A DNA stretch of 64,000 nt from a bacterium SCSIO 12741 (GCA_024398055.1 CP073749.1:2170594-2234593), one strand, 5' to 3'. Shown: positions 39,761-50,613, counted from the first letter of the stretch. The notes: generated from the letters alone by a model not told the origin. Made by a program: numbers and translations.

Positions 39761-41050
39761 TTATTCTTGAAGATCGAGAATATCGGTTTGAAATAATTCG
39801 AAGATGGCCTTTGCTTTAAGCAGGGTCTCTTCGTATTCATTTTGAGGGTCAGACTTCATGGTGATGGCTCCACCCACAGCAAAGCTCAAGGCATGCGTTT
39901 CTGATTGATAAAAGAGGCTGCGGATGACTACATTAAAATCATAATCGCCATTGGGTTTCAGATACCCTACCGACCCGGAATACAATCCCCGTTTAAAGTG
40001 CTCCAATTCTTCAATGATCTCCATAGCCTTCACCTTGGGCGCTCCGGTCATGGAACCCATTGGATAAGACTGTATAAGGGCATCCAGACCATGAGTATTT
40101 GGCTTTAGTTCACCCGAAATAGTCGAGATCATTTGATGCACCTGCGGGAAACTATAAATTCCGAAAAGTTCTTCTACCTTAACGGTGCCGGATATACAGG
40201 TGCGAGCCAGGTCGTTTCTTACCAGGTCCACAATCATCACATTTTCATTGCGGTCTTTAGCACTGGATAGAAGTTCCTTTTTGAGTTGCCTGTCCTTTTC
40301 TTCTGAAGAGGATCTACCAATAGTTCCTTTGATGGGTTGAGATAGAATTCGATTCCCTTTCTTTTGAATAAACCGCTCCGGACTTGCACATATTAGGTGG
40401 TGTTCATGAAAGTGCATGTAGGCCGAGTAGGGCGTAGGCGAAATATCCGACAATCGGTGGTATAAACTAATCGGATCTTTGAGTTCTGTCGTAGTATGAA
40501 ATTCCTGGCAGAAGTTGGCTTCATAAATATTGCCGTATTGAATTTCTCGCTTGAGCTCTTGTATGGCCTCAATATATTCTTCTCGACTTATGGTCGGGTT
40601 GAATTGAACCTTTGGGAGTGGGCCATCGATATCGGTGGTGGGGTCGAGTAAATTTTGAAGGATGGCTTGCAGTTTGGAGATTTCCGTGTGTTCTGGAAAG
40701 TAGTGGGCTTCTAAAAAGCCATCACCAAGTTGAATGACCACTTCGGGCTGAAAAAATCGCAAATCTTGAAAGCCTTGCCGATCCGGGTTACAAGAATGGA
40801 GGCTTTCTAAGCGGTTTTTAAGGTCATAACTAAGGTAACCGAACAACCAATCCTCCACCGAAGCGTGAAACGCTTTTAGGGCATCGAAACCATCTCCTGG
40901 AAGAGTTTCCTTTATCGAACCAAAGGCGAGGTAAGACGTTTTTTCAGAATCGTTGCTATTGAGATAAACGACAGGATCAATTCCCGTGAGGGCATGAAGA
41001 TTTAAAGATGGCCCTGAAAAAGGAATTCGATATGCCTTTCGATTAGCCAT
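39761..41050 (-). CDS. pabB: Aminodeoxychorismate synthase component I
   Basis: Chorismate-utilising enzyme of 429 residues that makes 4-amino-4-deoxychorismate for folate. The chorismate-binding domain covers about residues 165-425. It has EYIEAIQELKREIQYGNIYEANFCQEF, CASPERFIQ, QPIKGTIGRS, VDLVRNDLAR, SYPMGSMTGAPKVKAMEIIEELE and YSGSVGYL. The N-terminal domain is short. The PIKGT motif (Lys in place of the Ala found in anthranilate synthases) favours PabB over TrpE, and no trp genes are nearby. It overlaps hemH by 8 bases (ATGGCTAA), so the two are co-translated. No PabA is in the window. Confidence 0.9.
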   Translation of the reverse strand: MANRKAYRIPFSGPSLNLHALTGIDPVVYLNSNDSEKTSYLAFGSIKETLPGDGFDALKAFHASVEDWLFGYLSYDLKNRLESLHSCNPDRQGFQDLRFFQPEVVIQLGDGFLEAHYFPEHTEISKLQAILQNLLDPTTDIDGPLPKVQFNPTISREEYIEAIQELKREIQYGNIYEANFCQEFHTTTELKDPISLYHRLSDISPTPYSAYMHFHEHHLICASPERFIQKKGNRILSQPIKGTIGRSSSEEKDRQLKKELLSSAKDRNENVMIVDLVRNDLARTCISGTVKVEELFGIYSFPQVHQMISTISGELKPNTHGLDALIQSYPMGSMTGAPKVKAMEIIEELEHFKRGLYSGSVGYLKPNGDYDFNVVIRSLFYQSETHALSFAVGGAITMKSDPQNEYEETLLKAKAIFELFQTDILDLQE

Positions 41051-42050
41051 TCTTGACCAGATCCTCTAAGGTGTCGATCCACTTGGGATGATCGTTTAGA
41101 CTTTCCACTAAATCCAATGTTTCGCCGCCATGCTCTTCAAAAAGTTCTTTGTACTCACTTCCAATTTCTACGGTAGTTTCCAGGCAATCGGCAACGAAGG
41201 CGGGACTAAAGACCAGCATTCTTTTACAACCGTCTTTGGCTTTTTGAATTACCGTTTTGTCCGAAAAAGGTTCCAGCCAGTTTTTATCCAGGCGAGATTG
41301 GAATCCTACCGAATATTGACTCTCATTCAGGTTCAACCTTTCTGCAATCAATCGGGTAGTGGCATAGCACGTTGCCTTGTAGCAAAATTGATTTTCGTCC
41401 GTGATTTCATGTTCACAATCGCGATCCGAGCAAAGACCATCATCGTATACCTTGTCTACCTGCCGGGTAGGAAGGCCATGGTAAGAGAACAGAATATGAT
41501 CGTAGGAATTCAGGTCGTATTTCTTTGCTTGCTCTACTATGGTTTGCAAGTAGCCTGGATGATCGTAAAACTGCCCGACAAATCGAATTTCGGGCATCAC
41601 ATACCACTGGCTGATAATCCGCATTGCTTCTTCCACAGTACTTCCGGTGGTGGAAGAGGCGTACTGTGGGTACAGCGGAATAACAATCAATTTGGATGTC
41701 TTGGATTTCCGGATTTTTTCCAAAACCTCAGGCATTCCGGGATTTTGATACCTCATGGCCAGCTCCACTTGGTACTCGTCGCCCAATTGAGCTTGGAGTT
41801 TGTGTTTGATACTTTCTCCATGAAACATCAAAGGTGATCCTTTATCCGTCCAAAGCTCCTGGTAAACCTTAGCCGATTTGGGAGCCCGAAACGGAACAAT
41901 GATCAAGTTGACCAGCATGAACCGAAGCAAAGCCGGGATATCGATAACCCTAGGGTCATTCAAGAATTGAAAGAGGTATTTTCTAACCGCGCCAACCGAC
42001 GGATTATCCGGGGTTCCCAGATTGATAAGTAGTACTGTAGTTTTGCTCAT
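41043..42050 (-). CDS. hemH: Ferrochelatase
   Basis: Inserts ferrous iron into protoporphyrin IX at the end of haem synthesis, membrane-associated or cytosolic. I start at the ATG at 42050 (MSKTTVLLINLGTPD), giving 335 residues. The frame continues upstream to 42152, but that part has no homology and would overlap the neighbouring gene. Landmarks are LLINLGTPDNPSVGAVRKYL, VELAMRYQNP, IPLYPQYASSTTGS, ILFSYHGLPTRQVDK (with the catalytic His), VGFQSRLDKNWLEPF and VFSPAFVADCLETTVEI (His replaced by Asp in this segment, as in many bacteria). It overlaps pabB downstream and follows the long sortase gene by 59 bases. Confidence 0.95.
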   Translation of the reverse strand: MSKTTVLLINLGTPDNPSVGAVRKYLFQFLNDPRVIDIPALLRFMLVNLIIVPFRAPKSAKVYQELWTDKGSPLMFHGESIKHKLQAQLGDEYQVELAMRYQNPGMPEVLEKIRKSKTSKLIVIPLYPQYASSTTGSTVEEAMRIISQWYVMPEIRFVGQFYDHPGYLQTIVEQAKKYDLNSYDHILFSYHGLPTRQVDKVYDDGLCSDRDCEHEITDENQFCYKATCYATTRLIAERLNLNESQYSVGFQSRLDKNWLEPFSDKTVIQKAKDGCKRMLVFSPAFVADCLETTVEIGSEYKELFEEHGGETLDLVESLNDHPKWIDTLEDLVKNG

Positions 42051-42109
42051 ACCCAAGAGAACAATTGAAGGGCACAAAAGTAGATATACTCTTGCATTTT
42101 CTTGGCGAA

Positions 42110-45100
42110 TTACCGCATCAGGTACATTTTCCCGAAATCTTTTTTGAACCAATTGTCGGCACCCGAGGAGCGATGCTCGATTTCTTCACCTTCTATTCGG
42201 GTAATCACACGGTAGAAATAAACGCCATTGGCCAACCGATCTCCGTATTGATCCGTACCATCCCAGGCATAAGACGTGATGTTTTTTCCAATTCGAATTT
42301 CACCCAATTCACCGCGATCTATTTCTTTAACCACTTTTCCTGTAACGGTTAAAATCTGGATGCGGAAGTAATCGGGAACCTTCCATCCGGTTAGTGTGAA
42401 CACAAATCGGGTAGAGGTCGTAAAGGGGTTAGGGTAGTTCATGATTTGAGTGATCGTGCTTTTGTTGATCACTTCAAAGTGTACCTGATAATCCAGTTTC
42501 CCGCTTTCATTGCCACTAGCATCGGTAGCTCGAACTCGAAGTTTGTAGACCCCGTCTTCTGTGAGAACTGGATCAAAATTAACCCGAGCTTTATTTTTTG
42601 CGTTGGATGCTGGCGTGAAATTAAGGTGTGTGCCAGAAGGGTTTTCTCGGAAATAAACGCGGCGTTCCCGTTTGTCAGGATAGGTCAGATAAACTTCAAA
42701 CGAAGAGGTGTCTTCAAGTAACATGAAGGGGTTGTCATCGTCCAGGCTAATGCCAATCTCTGGACGGGCCGAAACCAAATCACCATCCAGAATATGAACC
42801 CCGTCAAAAGTAACATCGAGCAAAGGATTGGTTTGATCTGCAACAACAAAGGTTTGAGCAGCCATTACGTTGTTAAAGTGCTCCTGCTCATAAACCCAAC
42901 CCGAGTCTTGCGGATTGACGTCGATTACCAGGCTATAAGGCCCGCTAAGTTCTTCCGTTGGAAGGGTTAGAGTATCTATTTTTATAGCACCGGGATCCAA
43001 GGTGGGCAATAGACCACGATCCATAGGAATTCGTTTGTTATTCTTATCCAGTATCAGGTAATCGATCGGCATGGGAGGATTACTCACCGAACCAATATTC
43101 TGAATAGCGAGCTCAAGAACCACCGCCTCCCCCTGCATCACAGTATCCGCATGCAAAGAAAACCGTTCCCCCGGAGCCACAGCCACCTCAGGTGCAGGAT
43201 CAAAATACAAGTGCCATTTTTTGAGCTGAGGAGCTTTATTGAAAGTAGAGTCAATAAAGTGAGCCTCCATCCTTAAGTAGGGATAATCATTGATGTCTGG
43301 AATGGCCTGACTCAAATCGGCCAAATATCCTTGGTGACCGCCTAAATCGCCTAGGTGTTTTTCTCCGGCATCGTCCCTGCCATAAAGTTTGAGGAAAATA
43401 CTGTCCTGCACATCTGAAGCTTGAAAATGCCAGTTGATTTCCCGCCAGCGGTCCACCGGGCCAATTTCTGGGGAGGTCATTACACCACGCCCACTTACCC
43501 CTTGAATCTGGGTGGTAAAGGTGATAAAGTCAAAAGGATCTTTTCCCCACACTTCCTGGGCACTGGAGGGTTTTCCTTTTTGGGCGAAGAAAATATACGG
43601 CACACTATCCTCCAGAAAACGAATGGAGTCAGCCCCAAGATCTTCGAATGCCTGAAAATGGTGATTCTGCCAATTGGTTTTAAACAAAGGTGTGCGACCA
43701 CTGTAAGCCAGAATGTAAAAGCTATCTGGAATATGCTTGCTTAGCATGCTCACCATCGAATCCATTTCAGCAGGAGTTCCTACGCGGAACATGAACTTCT
43801 TATCCGGCATGGTACAATTCTGCCTGCTGTTGGGTTGGCTTAAATCATATCCGTTGAAGTTACCGAAGTTGTTCTCAGGATTGTGGTGTACGGCTGGAGT
43901 CACCGAACTGTCGACCCAATAGACCTCCCAACTCTCCAGGGATCCGGGATCAATAACCGCGATCATCATACTGGGCCATCCTCGGCAAATACTGGCAAAA
44001 CCTTGCTGTCCACCATTTTTGGACCAATAAATCGTATTCCATTCAGCTCCGGTAGTAGGGATTCCCTTGTTCTGAGCATATATGCTTTGTGAGCGGCTGT
44101 TAAATTCGAAAACTTGGTTGGCCTGGTTGTATTCGATCGACTCGAAATCGTTGTTTCGGTACTGATCAAAATCGTACTGTCCCCATCCCTTTTTGTTGGA
44201 TACAATTTGAAAGCTGCTTTCTCGCCAGCGCAAATCTGCCGCATTCGTTGCTTGAGGGGTACACCTCCAGTAGTAAACTACAGAGTCTGGCGCAAAATCG
44301 ATACGAGGGTTCCATTCCACCACACCACCAGGGGCAACGATGTTGTATTCCTTTTTCATAGGTGATGAGAAGTCGCTTTTAATATCAAGCTCAAAACGGT
44401 ATTCTCTTTCCGGAGCATTGGGGTCGGCCGTGGAGGCTCGAATAATGATGTTTTTATCGGGTAAGATCTCAAAGGCTGCTGGGAATACCGGAATGAGATC
44501 ATCGGAAGTAACTTGTACCTGAAGTTGTAGAATCTGGTTGTTGGTATAATGTTGTTCTTGAATCCCTCGTTCTGGATTCAACTCAATGGCAAATTTGTTT
44601 TCCCCAATGTGTTCATCCGCAAAAATGGGGAAGGTAATAGAATGATTTTCCTTGTATAGAGCGGCTGAACCGGTCAACGAATAGATCGTGTCCTCTCCAT
44701 TTGGAAGGGTTCTTTTTACCTGAATGGTGTAACTGGTATCCAGTCCTCTTTGTGTGTTGTGGGTGGCAAATTGGAGGGTTAAGAAGCGCTGATCGGTACT
44801 AATCAATGCGGGCAGTATTACATCCTGGCGTTCAATGGCAAAGTCAGGTACTTCATGTGGATAGAGCTCCAGAGAGGGATCCCATGAAGGGTGATTTCCA
44901 TGCAGGTACGGTTACTTCGGTCATTGATGTCTGAGGAAGTATTCTGAATCTGGCGGATGGTTTTTTGCATGTGCTCTCCGATAGATCCACCGTAGTTGTC
45001 TCGGGTTAATTCCTGGTAAAAGGACTGACTCCACCGATCCAGGTTGTAGGGAAATCCGAGGGAAGTGGAGGCAATAAAGGCAATGGCTCCAGCCCGTGGT

Positions 45101-47196
45101 GCCAATACCCATCTTTCATTGATGGTAAGCGAGTTTTCATTGGGGAGGTGGTAGTCTCCCACATTACACGAATTGGCAATGAACAAAGGATACTTACCCC
45201 GGTTTTCATAGTCCTCGGGATTTCCCAGGTTCACGCCCAGTTGCCCTCCGGAGCCATGTCCAAAGAAGGAAAGCAGAGTTACCCCATCATTGATCAATAT
45301 CCGTAACGAATCAAACTCCTGATCCTGAACCGACCCTGAAATGAAGCGTTGAAAATTGAAGATTTTACCCGATTGACTTACCCTTTCCCAATCGTTTTGG
45401 TAGTTCTTCAAGTAGGCTTTAAAGGTGCTTTGCTGAGATTCATTTTCTCCACCAGCTACATGGATTCCTCTTTTCTTCCAGTTCTCTTCTGCAATTCCAG
45501 GATCCTTCCATTGAGCCGCTTGCTCAAATTCCTTGATCTTGTTTAGGTAATCCAGTACTTGATTGTTGTCCACCGCTGCCAGTCGGCCTACCGGGATGGA
45601 AGGCGTATAATCGTTGCCCTTCATGGAAGAGGTAAACAGGTTGTCAGAAGCTGGAAATCCAATGGTTGGAACTTTGTTTTTGGCGCGATTCACATTTGAT
45701 TTTCGCGTTTGAACTTCCTTCACCGATTTTCCGATCAAGAAGAGGTAGGAAGGAGGCTTGCTCCATACTTGGTTTGTGAAGGCCACAAAATTACGCACCG
45801 CCGCTGGGTGTTTTTGAATTCCATAGCTAAACTGATCGTATAATTCCTCTACTAGTTCCAAGGAAGTTTGCATGCCTTGCGACTGCCTGTAGCTTGCGTA
45901 CTGATTGGCACTTGAATACAATCCGGAGTGAGTAACAATCAAAAAAGCCGAATCGGGTGATAGACTTTGGTAGTCAGTGAAATATCCTTTTCCTCTCCGG
46001 TAATTGGACAAGGGCTGTAGCTCAACTACATCCTGAATGGTATTGTCGGGAGCCAGAAAACAGTTTCGTTCATTTCCCGGAGGTAGGAGCATCTCAATTT
46101 GATTTCCTGTTTTTACGATCAAACTTCTAACTCCTTTCTCCAGATCATACACGTAGGACGAACTGTGGTTGTAATTGGTGAACCTTACATAGGTTGTATC
46201 CACATTTTGAGGAAGTCGGAAAGGAAAGGTACTTTCTCCACCCAGCGAAGGGGAGTGGGCAAATTTGAAATAAATGTAACCCAGGGCCTGAGAATTGGGC
46301 AGGCTTGGATCTATTCGTGGACTCTCCAGCTGAATCCAAACATCGTTGGCCATGTTGGTTGCCGGCACTTTGAAGTTATGTCGGAGCATGACATAACCCG
46401 TATACATCGTGTCCTTCACCAGGTTCAGAGTAGAAAGCGTTCTTCCATAATGCAGCCTGAGGTGGTGATTCGGGATTACCGCAGGATTATTTGTTCCCAA
46501 GGTAACTATGCGTGCTGTAGCATCTGGAGAAATAGCCGTAGTTAAGGCATTTCGAGTGGTAATGTAGATCGAATACGTGGTCGTTCTGGGAGGGTAAATC
46601 CATCCTTCACCAGGACCGTAAAGCGGACTCGATACACCTGATGCATCCTTATGCCCTTGGTTGTAACTGGTGGTGCTTAAACGGGTGGCCTCTTTCCAAA
46701 CATAGGTAGCAGCGGTCTTTCCGGTAAAGTGAGTATTTGTTTCGGTTTGAAACCGCATGTTGGTCAATTGCGAATTCCAGGTTAGGTAATACCACTGGGT
46801 ATCGTTAATTAAGCTGTAGTAAGGATTGGGCTGTGCCTGCGGGTTAATGTACAAGCTGGTATCGAACCAACCATCATTTCCCTCTCCATAGAACAAGAGT
46901 TCGTCTCCCGGATCGAATCGGCCGTCAGATTCCCCGTCGATGTAGATGAACTGCTCTTCTCCACGAACAAAGAGCTGAAGGTTTCTAGGATCGATGCTGG
47001 ACAGAGAAACGCCCATGTCTGCCATCCCGTCGTTGAGAGTTTGGTAGTCAATGCGGTGAATTCCCTGGCTGCTAACCGGTATTTTTAGGTATTGCTGCTG
47101 GAAGTCAATCCAGTCGTTTACGCGGTTCTGGGCCAGGCCATGAAAAGAAAACAGGGTTAGAAAAAAACAGAAGGAAACTGTTACCCAACGGATCAT
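42110..47196 (-). CDS. porU: Long PorU-type T9SS sortase (C25 peptidase), apparent -1 frameshift
   Basis: The cell-surface sortase of T9SS removes C-terminal signals and attaches cargo. The first frame runs 47196 to 44818 and the second 44806 to 42110. With one base added at the C run 44881-44883, ITLHGDPSLELYPHEVPDF reads through (the PorU-typical LHGDP). The result is 1695 residues, the size of the long PorU form. The signal peptide is MIRWVTVSFCFFLTLFSFHGLA. The gingipain-like C25 domain (about residues 400-780) has LLSFFGHGSGGQLG (catalytic His) and FIANSCNVGDYH (catalytic Cys). The second half has CARDB-like and Ig-like parts (VLELAIQNIGSV). It ends in a FlgD-like/sorting-type segment (NYPNPFTTSTRFVF, GVYFYRV). 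It overlaps porV by 4 bases (ATGA). Confidence 0.88.
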
Positions 47197-48293
47197 TTTT
47201 CCGGTTTATTCAAGTCGATTTTTAGGGAGAATACATTGGAGTACAATGCAGCGGATTGATCACCAATGTCTGTCAGAGCGTAATCAATCGTCACCCCTTT
47301 CAAGCTCAGTCCGATTCCCGCACTGGGCATAAAAGTAGTCACTTTGTGGTCTCCAACTTCTGCTTTGGTCTGTTGGAAATTTCCAACGCCACCACGTAGA
47401 TAAACCAGGCGGTCATAGGATACTTCTAAACCAAAATAGGGGTCAATACTTAAAGGATCTCCTTGAATTAAGGTATTCCGCTGACCATCGAAAGTCAGGT
47501 CAAAATTCAGTTCAGGTAATACGTGAAATTTTTCTTTGATGGTAAACTCTCTGGCTACACCTAAAATCAAACGGGGCAAGGTGATTTCGAGTCCGTTTTC
47601 AGGTAATTCATTGTTGGTTTGCTGAAACACTTCCTTCATTCGGTCAGACAGGCTGTAGCTCCAGGAGTTAAAGGTAGAAGTAGCATCGCGCAGCAAGGCT
47701 CCAAATTTCCAGTTCTTCTTTTCGTAGCGCCCACCGATATCCAGGCCAAAACCCCAGGATTGGGCAAAGTCTCCAATTTTCCGGTAAATCACCTTGGCGC
47801 TTCCACCAATCGATAATCCTTCAATATTGGTGTTTCTGGCATAAGAAATTAAGAAGGCATTGTCTATGGCCGAAAAGGAAGTGATCCGGTCGTAATTTAC
47901 ATTTCCGTCGTTGTCGATTAGCTCCGTGGTGTTAGGAATATCATCTACTCCAAAGCGGATATACGAAAGAGCCAAGGCTGATTTGTCGTCCAATTTTAAA
48001 CCGAAGGAGGCGTAGTCGTATTTCGCAATTCCGGCAAAATATTCCGAGTGCATCAAGCCAATGGAGTAATCTTTCTCCATTTGAGTGAGTCCTCCTGGGT
48101 TCCAGTAACCGGCCGTTACGTCATTTACCGAGGCAACAGTGGCCTTGGCCATGGCCATAGAACGGGCGCCAACACCAATCGATAGGAAGGCATTCGAGTA
48201 CTTTCTTGATTGCGCCTGAGAAGAATGGCCGGCTAATAGCCCAATCAGTACTGCAAAAATGGTTTTATAGCAAAAGGATTTTATCCGATTCAT
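47193..48293 (-). CDS. porV: T9SS outer membrane protein PorV (LptO)
   Basis: Outer-membrane barrel that carries T9SS cargo to the PorU sortase. I start at the ATG at 48293 (MNRIKSFCYKTIFAVLIGLLAG), giving 366 residues. The frame is open for 44 more codons upstream, but those encode no signal-like sequence. The signal peptide ends near SSQAQ. Family features are NAFLSIGVGARSMAMAKATVASVNDVTAGYWNPGGL, YFAGIAKYDYASFG, YARNTNIEGLSIGGSAKVIYRKIGDFAQSWGFGLDIGG, and a barrel-type C-terminus VFSLKIDLNKPEK. It sits directly upstream of and overlaps porU, the classic porV-porU pair. Confidence 0.93.
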   Translation of the reverse strand: MNRIKSFCYKTIFAVLIGLLAGHSSQAQSRKYSNAFLSIGVGARSMAMAKATVASVNDVTAGYWNPGGLTQMEKDYSIGLMHSEYFAGIAKYDYASFGLKLDDKSALALSYIRFGVDDIPNTTELIDNDGNVNYDRITSFSAIDNAFLISYARNTNIEGLSIGGSAKVIYRKIGDFAQSWGFGLDIGGRYEKKNWKFGALLRDATSTFNSWSYSLSDRMKEVFQQTNNELPENGLEITLPRLILGVAREFTIKEKFHVLPELNFDLTFDGQRNTLIQGDPLSIDPYFGLEVSYDRLVYLRGGVGNFQQTKAEVGDHKVTTFMPSAGIGLSLKGVTIDYALTDIGDQSAALYSNVFSLKIDLNKPEK

Positions 48294-48467
48294 GACTACG
48301 CTGCTAAGATACCGTAAATGGCCCTTTAACTCAAATGTGCCGCGAAAATTGTAATTAATTCCTGATCGGCCTAATTTAATCGTTTCAAAGGTTGGCTTTT
48401 CGACCTTTGAACGGAGTCTTGGCACAAAGATTAACGGATTTTATCTCCCGATTCGTACTGCCCGGAA

Positions 48468-48475
48468 TATATTTG
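48468..48475 (+). promoter_or_regulatory. -7 promoter box TATATTTG of pssA
   Basis: A perfect TAnnTTTG match 19 bases before the pssA ATG. No TTG lies at normal -33 distance. Confidence 0.4.
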
Positions 48476-48494
48476 TCGTCTTAAGTAGGATCCT

Positions 48495-49352
48495 ATGGTG
48501 GTTATTCGCTTTATTCCCAATTTGTTTACGCTGACCAATCTTTTTTTGGGTGCGCTTGGTATTGTCCTCTGTTTTGAACAGCAGCTGGCTTGGGCAGGTG
48601 TGATGATTTTTATCGCATCGGTGTTTGATTTTCTGGATGGATTCGTGGCTAGGGCCTTAAATGCTCAGTCTGAATTGGGAAAACAATTGGACTCCATTGC
48701 TGATATGGTCACTTTTGGAGTACTTCCCGGAATGATCTTGTATAACCTGATTTTGGCCTCCATGGGTTGTTACTTTACGCCCTTTGACGAACGTTCGCTG
48801 GATCAGCACATTCTGTCATTATCTGCGTTCTTATTGCCCCTGTTTGCGGGATTGAGGTTGGCCAAGTTTAATATTGACGACCGTCAGACGGATTCTTTCA
48901 TTGGAGTGCCTACACCGGCCATGGCCATTTTTTTTGGCTCTCTGCCCGCCGTGTTTTACTGGCAGCTACACATGAACATTTATGTGCCTTTAAACGATTA
49001 CGCCTTGGCCAGCATGACTAAAATGCTGCACTTGGACGGATTCGACTTAGCTATGATATCACTGGTTCAATCCACTCCCTTTTTGGTAGCTTGTGGTGTG
49101 GTATTCGCTCTATTGATGGTTCTTCCACTTTCGGTTATTTCTTTAAAGGTGAAAGGCCTTGGATGGGCTGGAAATGAATGGCGATATACCTTCATTGGAG
49201 GTGCCTTGTTAATTATAGCGCTCTCCTTTATTCAGGAATTACGCGGCGTTCACTTTGACTTTTGGCCGCACATCAACTGGTTTTGTATCCCGCTCATTAT
49301 CGTAGAACTTCTGGTGCTCTCCGGAATCAAGACCGTGTTTAATCGGAATTAA
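48495..49352 (+). CDS. pssA: CDP-diacylglycerol-serine O-phosphatidyltransferase
   Basis: Makes phosphatidylserine from CDP-diacylglycerol and serine, the precursor of phosphatidylethanolamine. It is an integral inner-membrane protein of 285 residues with about seven or eight helices. The CDP-alcohol phosphatidyltransferase motif DGx2ARx8Gx3Dx3D is complete at residues 48-70 (DGFVAR ... G ... D66 ... D70). The N-terminal IPNLFTLTNLFLGALGI is typical of the PssA branch. The last 14 bases overlap the convergent phosphoesterase gene. Confidence 0.94.
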   Translation: MVVIRFIPNLFTLTNLFLGALGIVLCFEQQLAWAGVMIFIASVFDFLDGFVARALNAQSELGKQLDSIADMVTFGVLPGMILYNLILASMGCYFTPFDERSLDQHILSLSAFLLPLFAGLRLAKFNIDDRQTDSFIGVPTPAMAIFFGSLPAVFYWQLHMNIYVPLNDYALASMTKMLHLDGFDLAMISLVQSTPFLVACGVVFALLMVLPLSVISLKVKGLGWAGNEWRYTFIGGALLIIALSFIQELRGVHFDFWPHINWFCIPLIIVELLVLSGIKTVFNRN

Positions 49353-50604
49353 GGGTAAGGGTGAAATTTCCAGGTTCCCAGAGAACCACGCCTTTGGGCA
49401 AGCTAAATCGATTTTCTGGAGATACAGGTTCGCAACCTTGGGATTCTTCAATCTTTACGGTTCTTACTTCCAAAGATTCCGGACCAACGATCATCCACCT
49501 GAACTGCAAAAAACTATCAATACCCCGTGTCCAGGAGTAAGCTTTGATTTTGCTCCGGGTAAGGGCCCAGGTTCCTTCTCCAACATAGATAGTTCCATCC
49601 TCATCGGCTCGTACCATGCCATGATCAGCAGAGGGGTCTTTTGAGGGCTTCATGGGCCAGGTGCTTTTAACCACATGAGCATCACATTCCACTACCAGGT
49701 TTACATGGTATTGATAAAAGAGACCTGCCCAGTTGTTGTAAATGTCGGGACGTAGTTTTTTGCGTTCGTGGTGTGGAAACATGGGTTGGTGGTATTGTAC
49801 AATGCGCCACGTCTGTTTGCCTTCGTTTTTCTTGAGTTCCTTGTTCAACCAGTCAGTTTGGTCGCCTTCTATGGAAATCAAAGTGTTTAGGGTGTAAATC
49901 TGAGCCAGTTTGCCGCCTAAAGTCAGGTTGTAATATCCCTTGGCCGATGAAATATCGAATAGGTTGACCAACACTTCATCCGAATCTTCGTGATTTCCCC
50001 TGGCGGGAACCAAAGGAGTGATTTTACCATCCTTGGTAAAGGAATGTTGCCAGTCATCAAACCAGGCTTGCCACTGTCCGTCACTGTCTCGAAGCGTAAA
50101 GTCACCACCGAATAACACCAGATGAGGTTGGATTTTGGCTACCATAGAGTTGGTCTTAATTCTCGGGTCAATGGCCTGATTTCCGATTCCTGATCCTCGG
50201 GCATCACCTCCAGCCACGATGGAAAGTTTTTGAGAGGGTTTGTTCGGTAAGGTTTCAAAACGAAATCGTTGACTTACGCCTTCACTATCTCGAATGACGA
50301 AGTAGTAATGAGTTTGTGGTTTCAATCCTTTGAGACGAACGAAATGATTGTTCATTCCTTTGTATTCGATGGTTTTGTCGGCAGCCTGGGAATGGGGATA
50401 GTCCTTCCAATTTTGGCCAAAATCTTCTGTGCCGTAGTAGAGTTTAGCATCCAAGCCAGAAACTTGTTGCCATCCTACGACCATCGAGGTGGCCGGATTA
50501 TCTCGGATCACCAGGCGGTAGCGATCTGTCTTTCCATTTAGGTTTATGCTCAGGCAAAAGGTGAGAACCAGTAAAAAAGTATATTTCGGTCTCAATGTGC
50601 TCAT
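49339..50604 (-). CDS. Secreted metallophosphoesterase (purple acid phosphatase-like)
   Basis: A phosphoesterase of 421 residues from the ATG at 50604. A longer frame from 50646 lacks support. The signal peptide is about MSTLRPKYTFLLVLTFCLSINLNG. A fibronectin-like N-terminal domain (about 25-125: RLVIRDNPATSMVVGW ... LKPQTHYYFVIRD) is followed by the calcineurin-like domain. That domain has the metal motifs VAGGDARG, LFGGDFTLRD, PARGNHED and IVQYHQPMF. The last metal motif (usually GHxH) appears only as CDAHVVK, a possible variation. The N-terminal domain plus catalytic arrangement is that of purple acid phosphatases. The substrate is unknown. It is divergent from the membrane protein gene, only 9 bases away, and convergent with pssA. 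Confidence 0.88.
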   Translation of the reverse strand: MSTLRPKYTFLLVLTFCLSINLNGKTDRYRLVIRDNPATSMVVGWQQVSGLDAKLYYGTEDFGQNWKDYPHSQAADKTIEYKGMNNHFVRLKGLKPQTHYYFVIRDSEGVSQRFRFETLPNKPSQKLSIVAGGDARGSGIGNQAIDPRIKTNSMVAKIQPHLVLFGGDFTLRDSDGQWQAWFDDWQHSFTKDGKITPLVPARGNHEDSDEVLVNLFDISSAKGYYNLTLGGKLAQIYTLNTLISIEGDQTDWLNKELKKNEGKQTWRIVQYHQPMFPHHERKKLRPDIYNNWAGLFYQYHVNLVVECDAHVVKSTWPMKPSKDPSADHGMVRADEDGTIYVGEGTWALTRSKIKAYSWTRGIDSFLQFRWMIVGPESLEVRTVKIEESQGCEPVSPENRFSLPKGVVLWEPGNFTLTLNSD

Positions 50605-50613
50605 AACTTCAAG

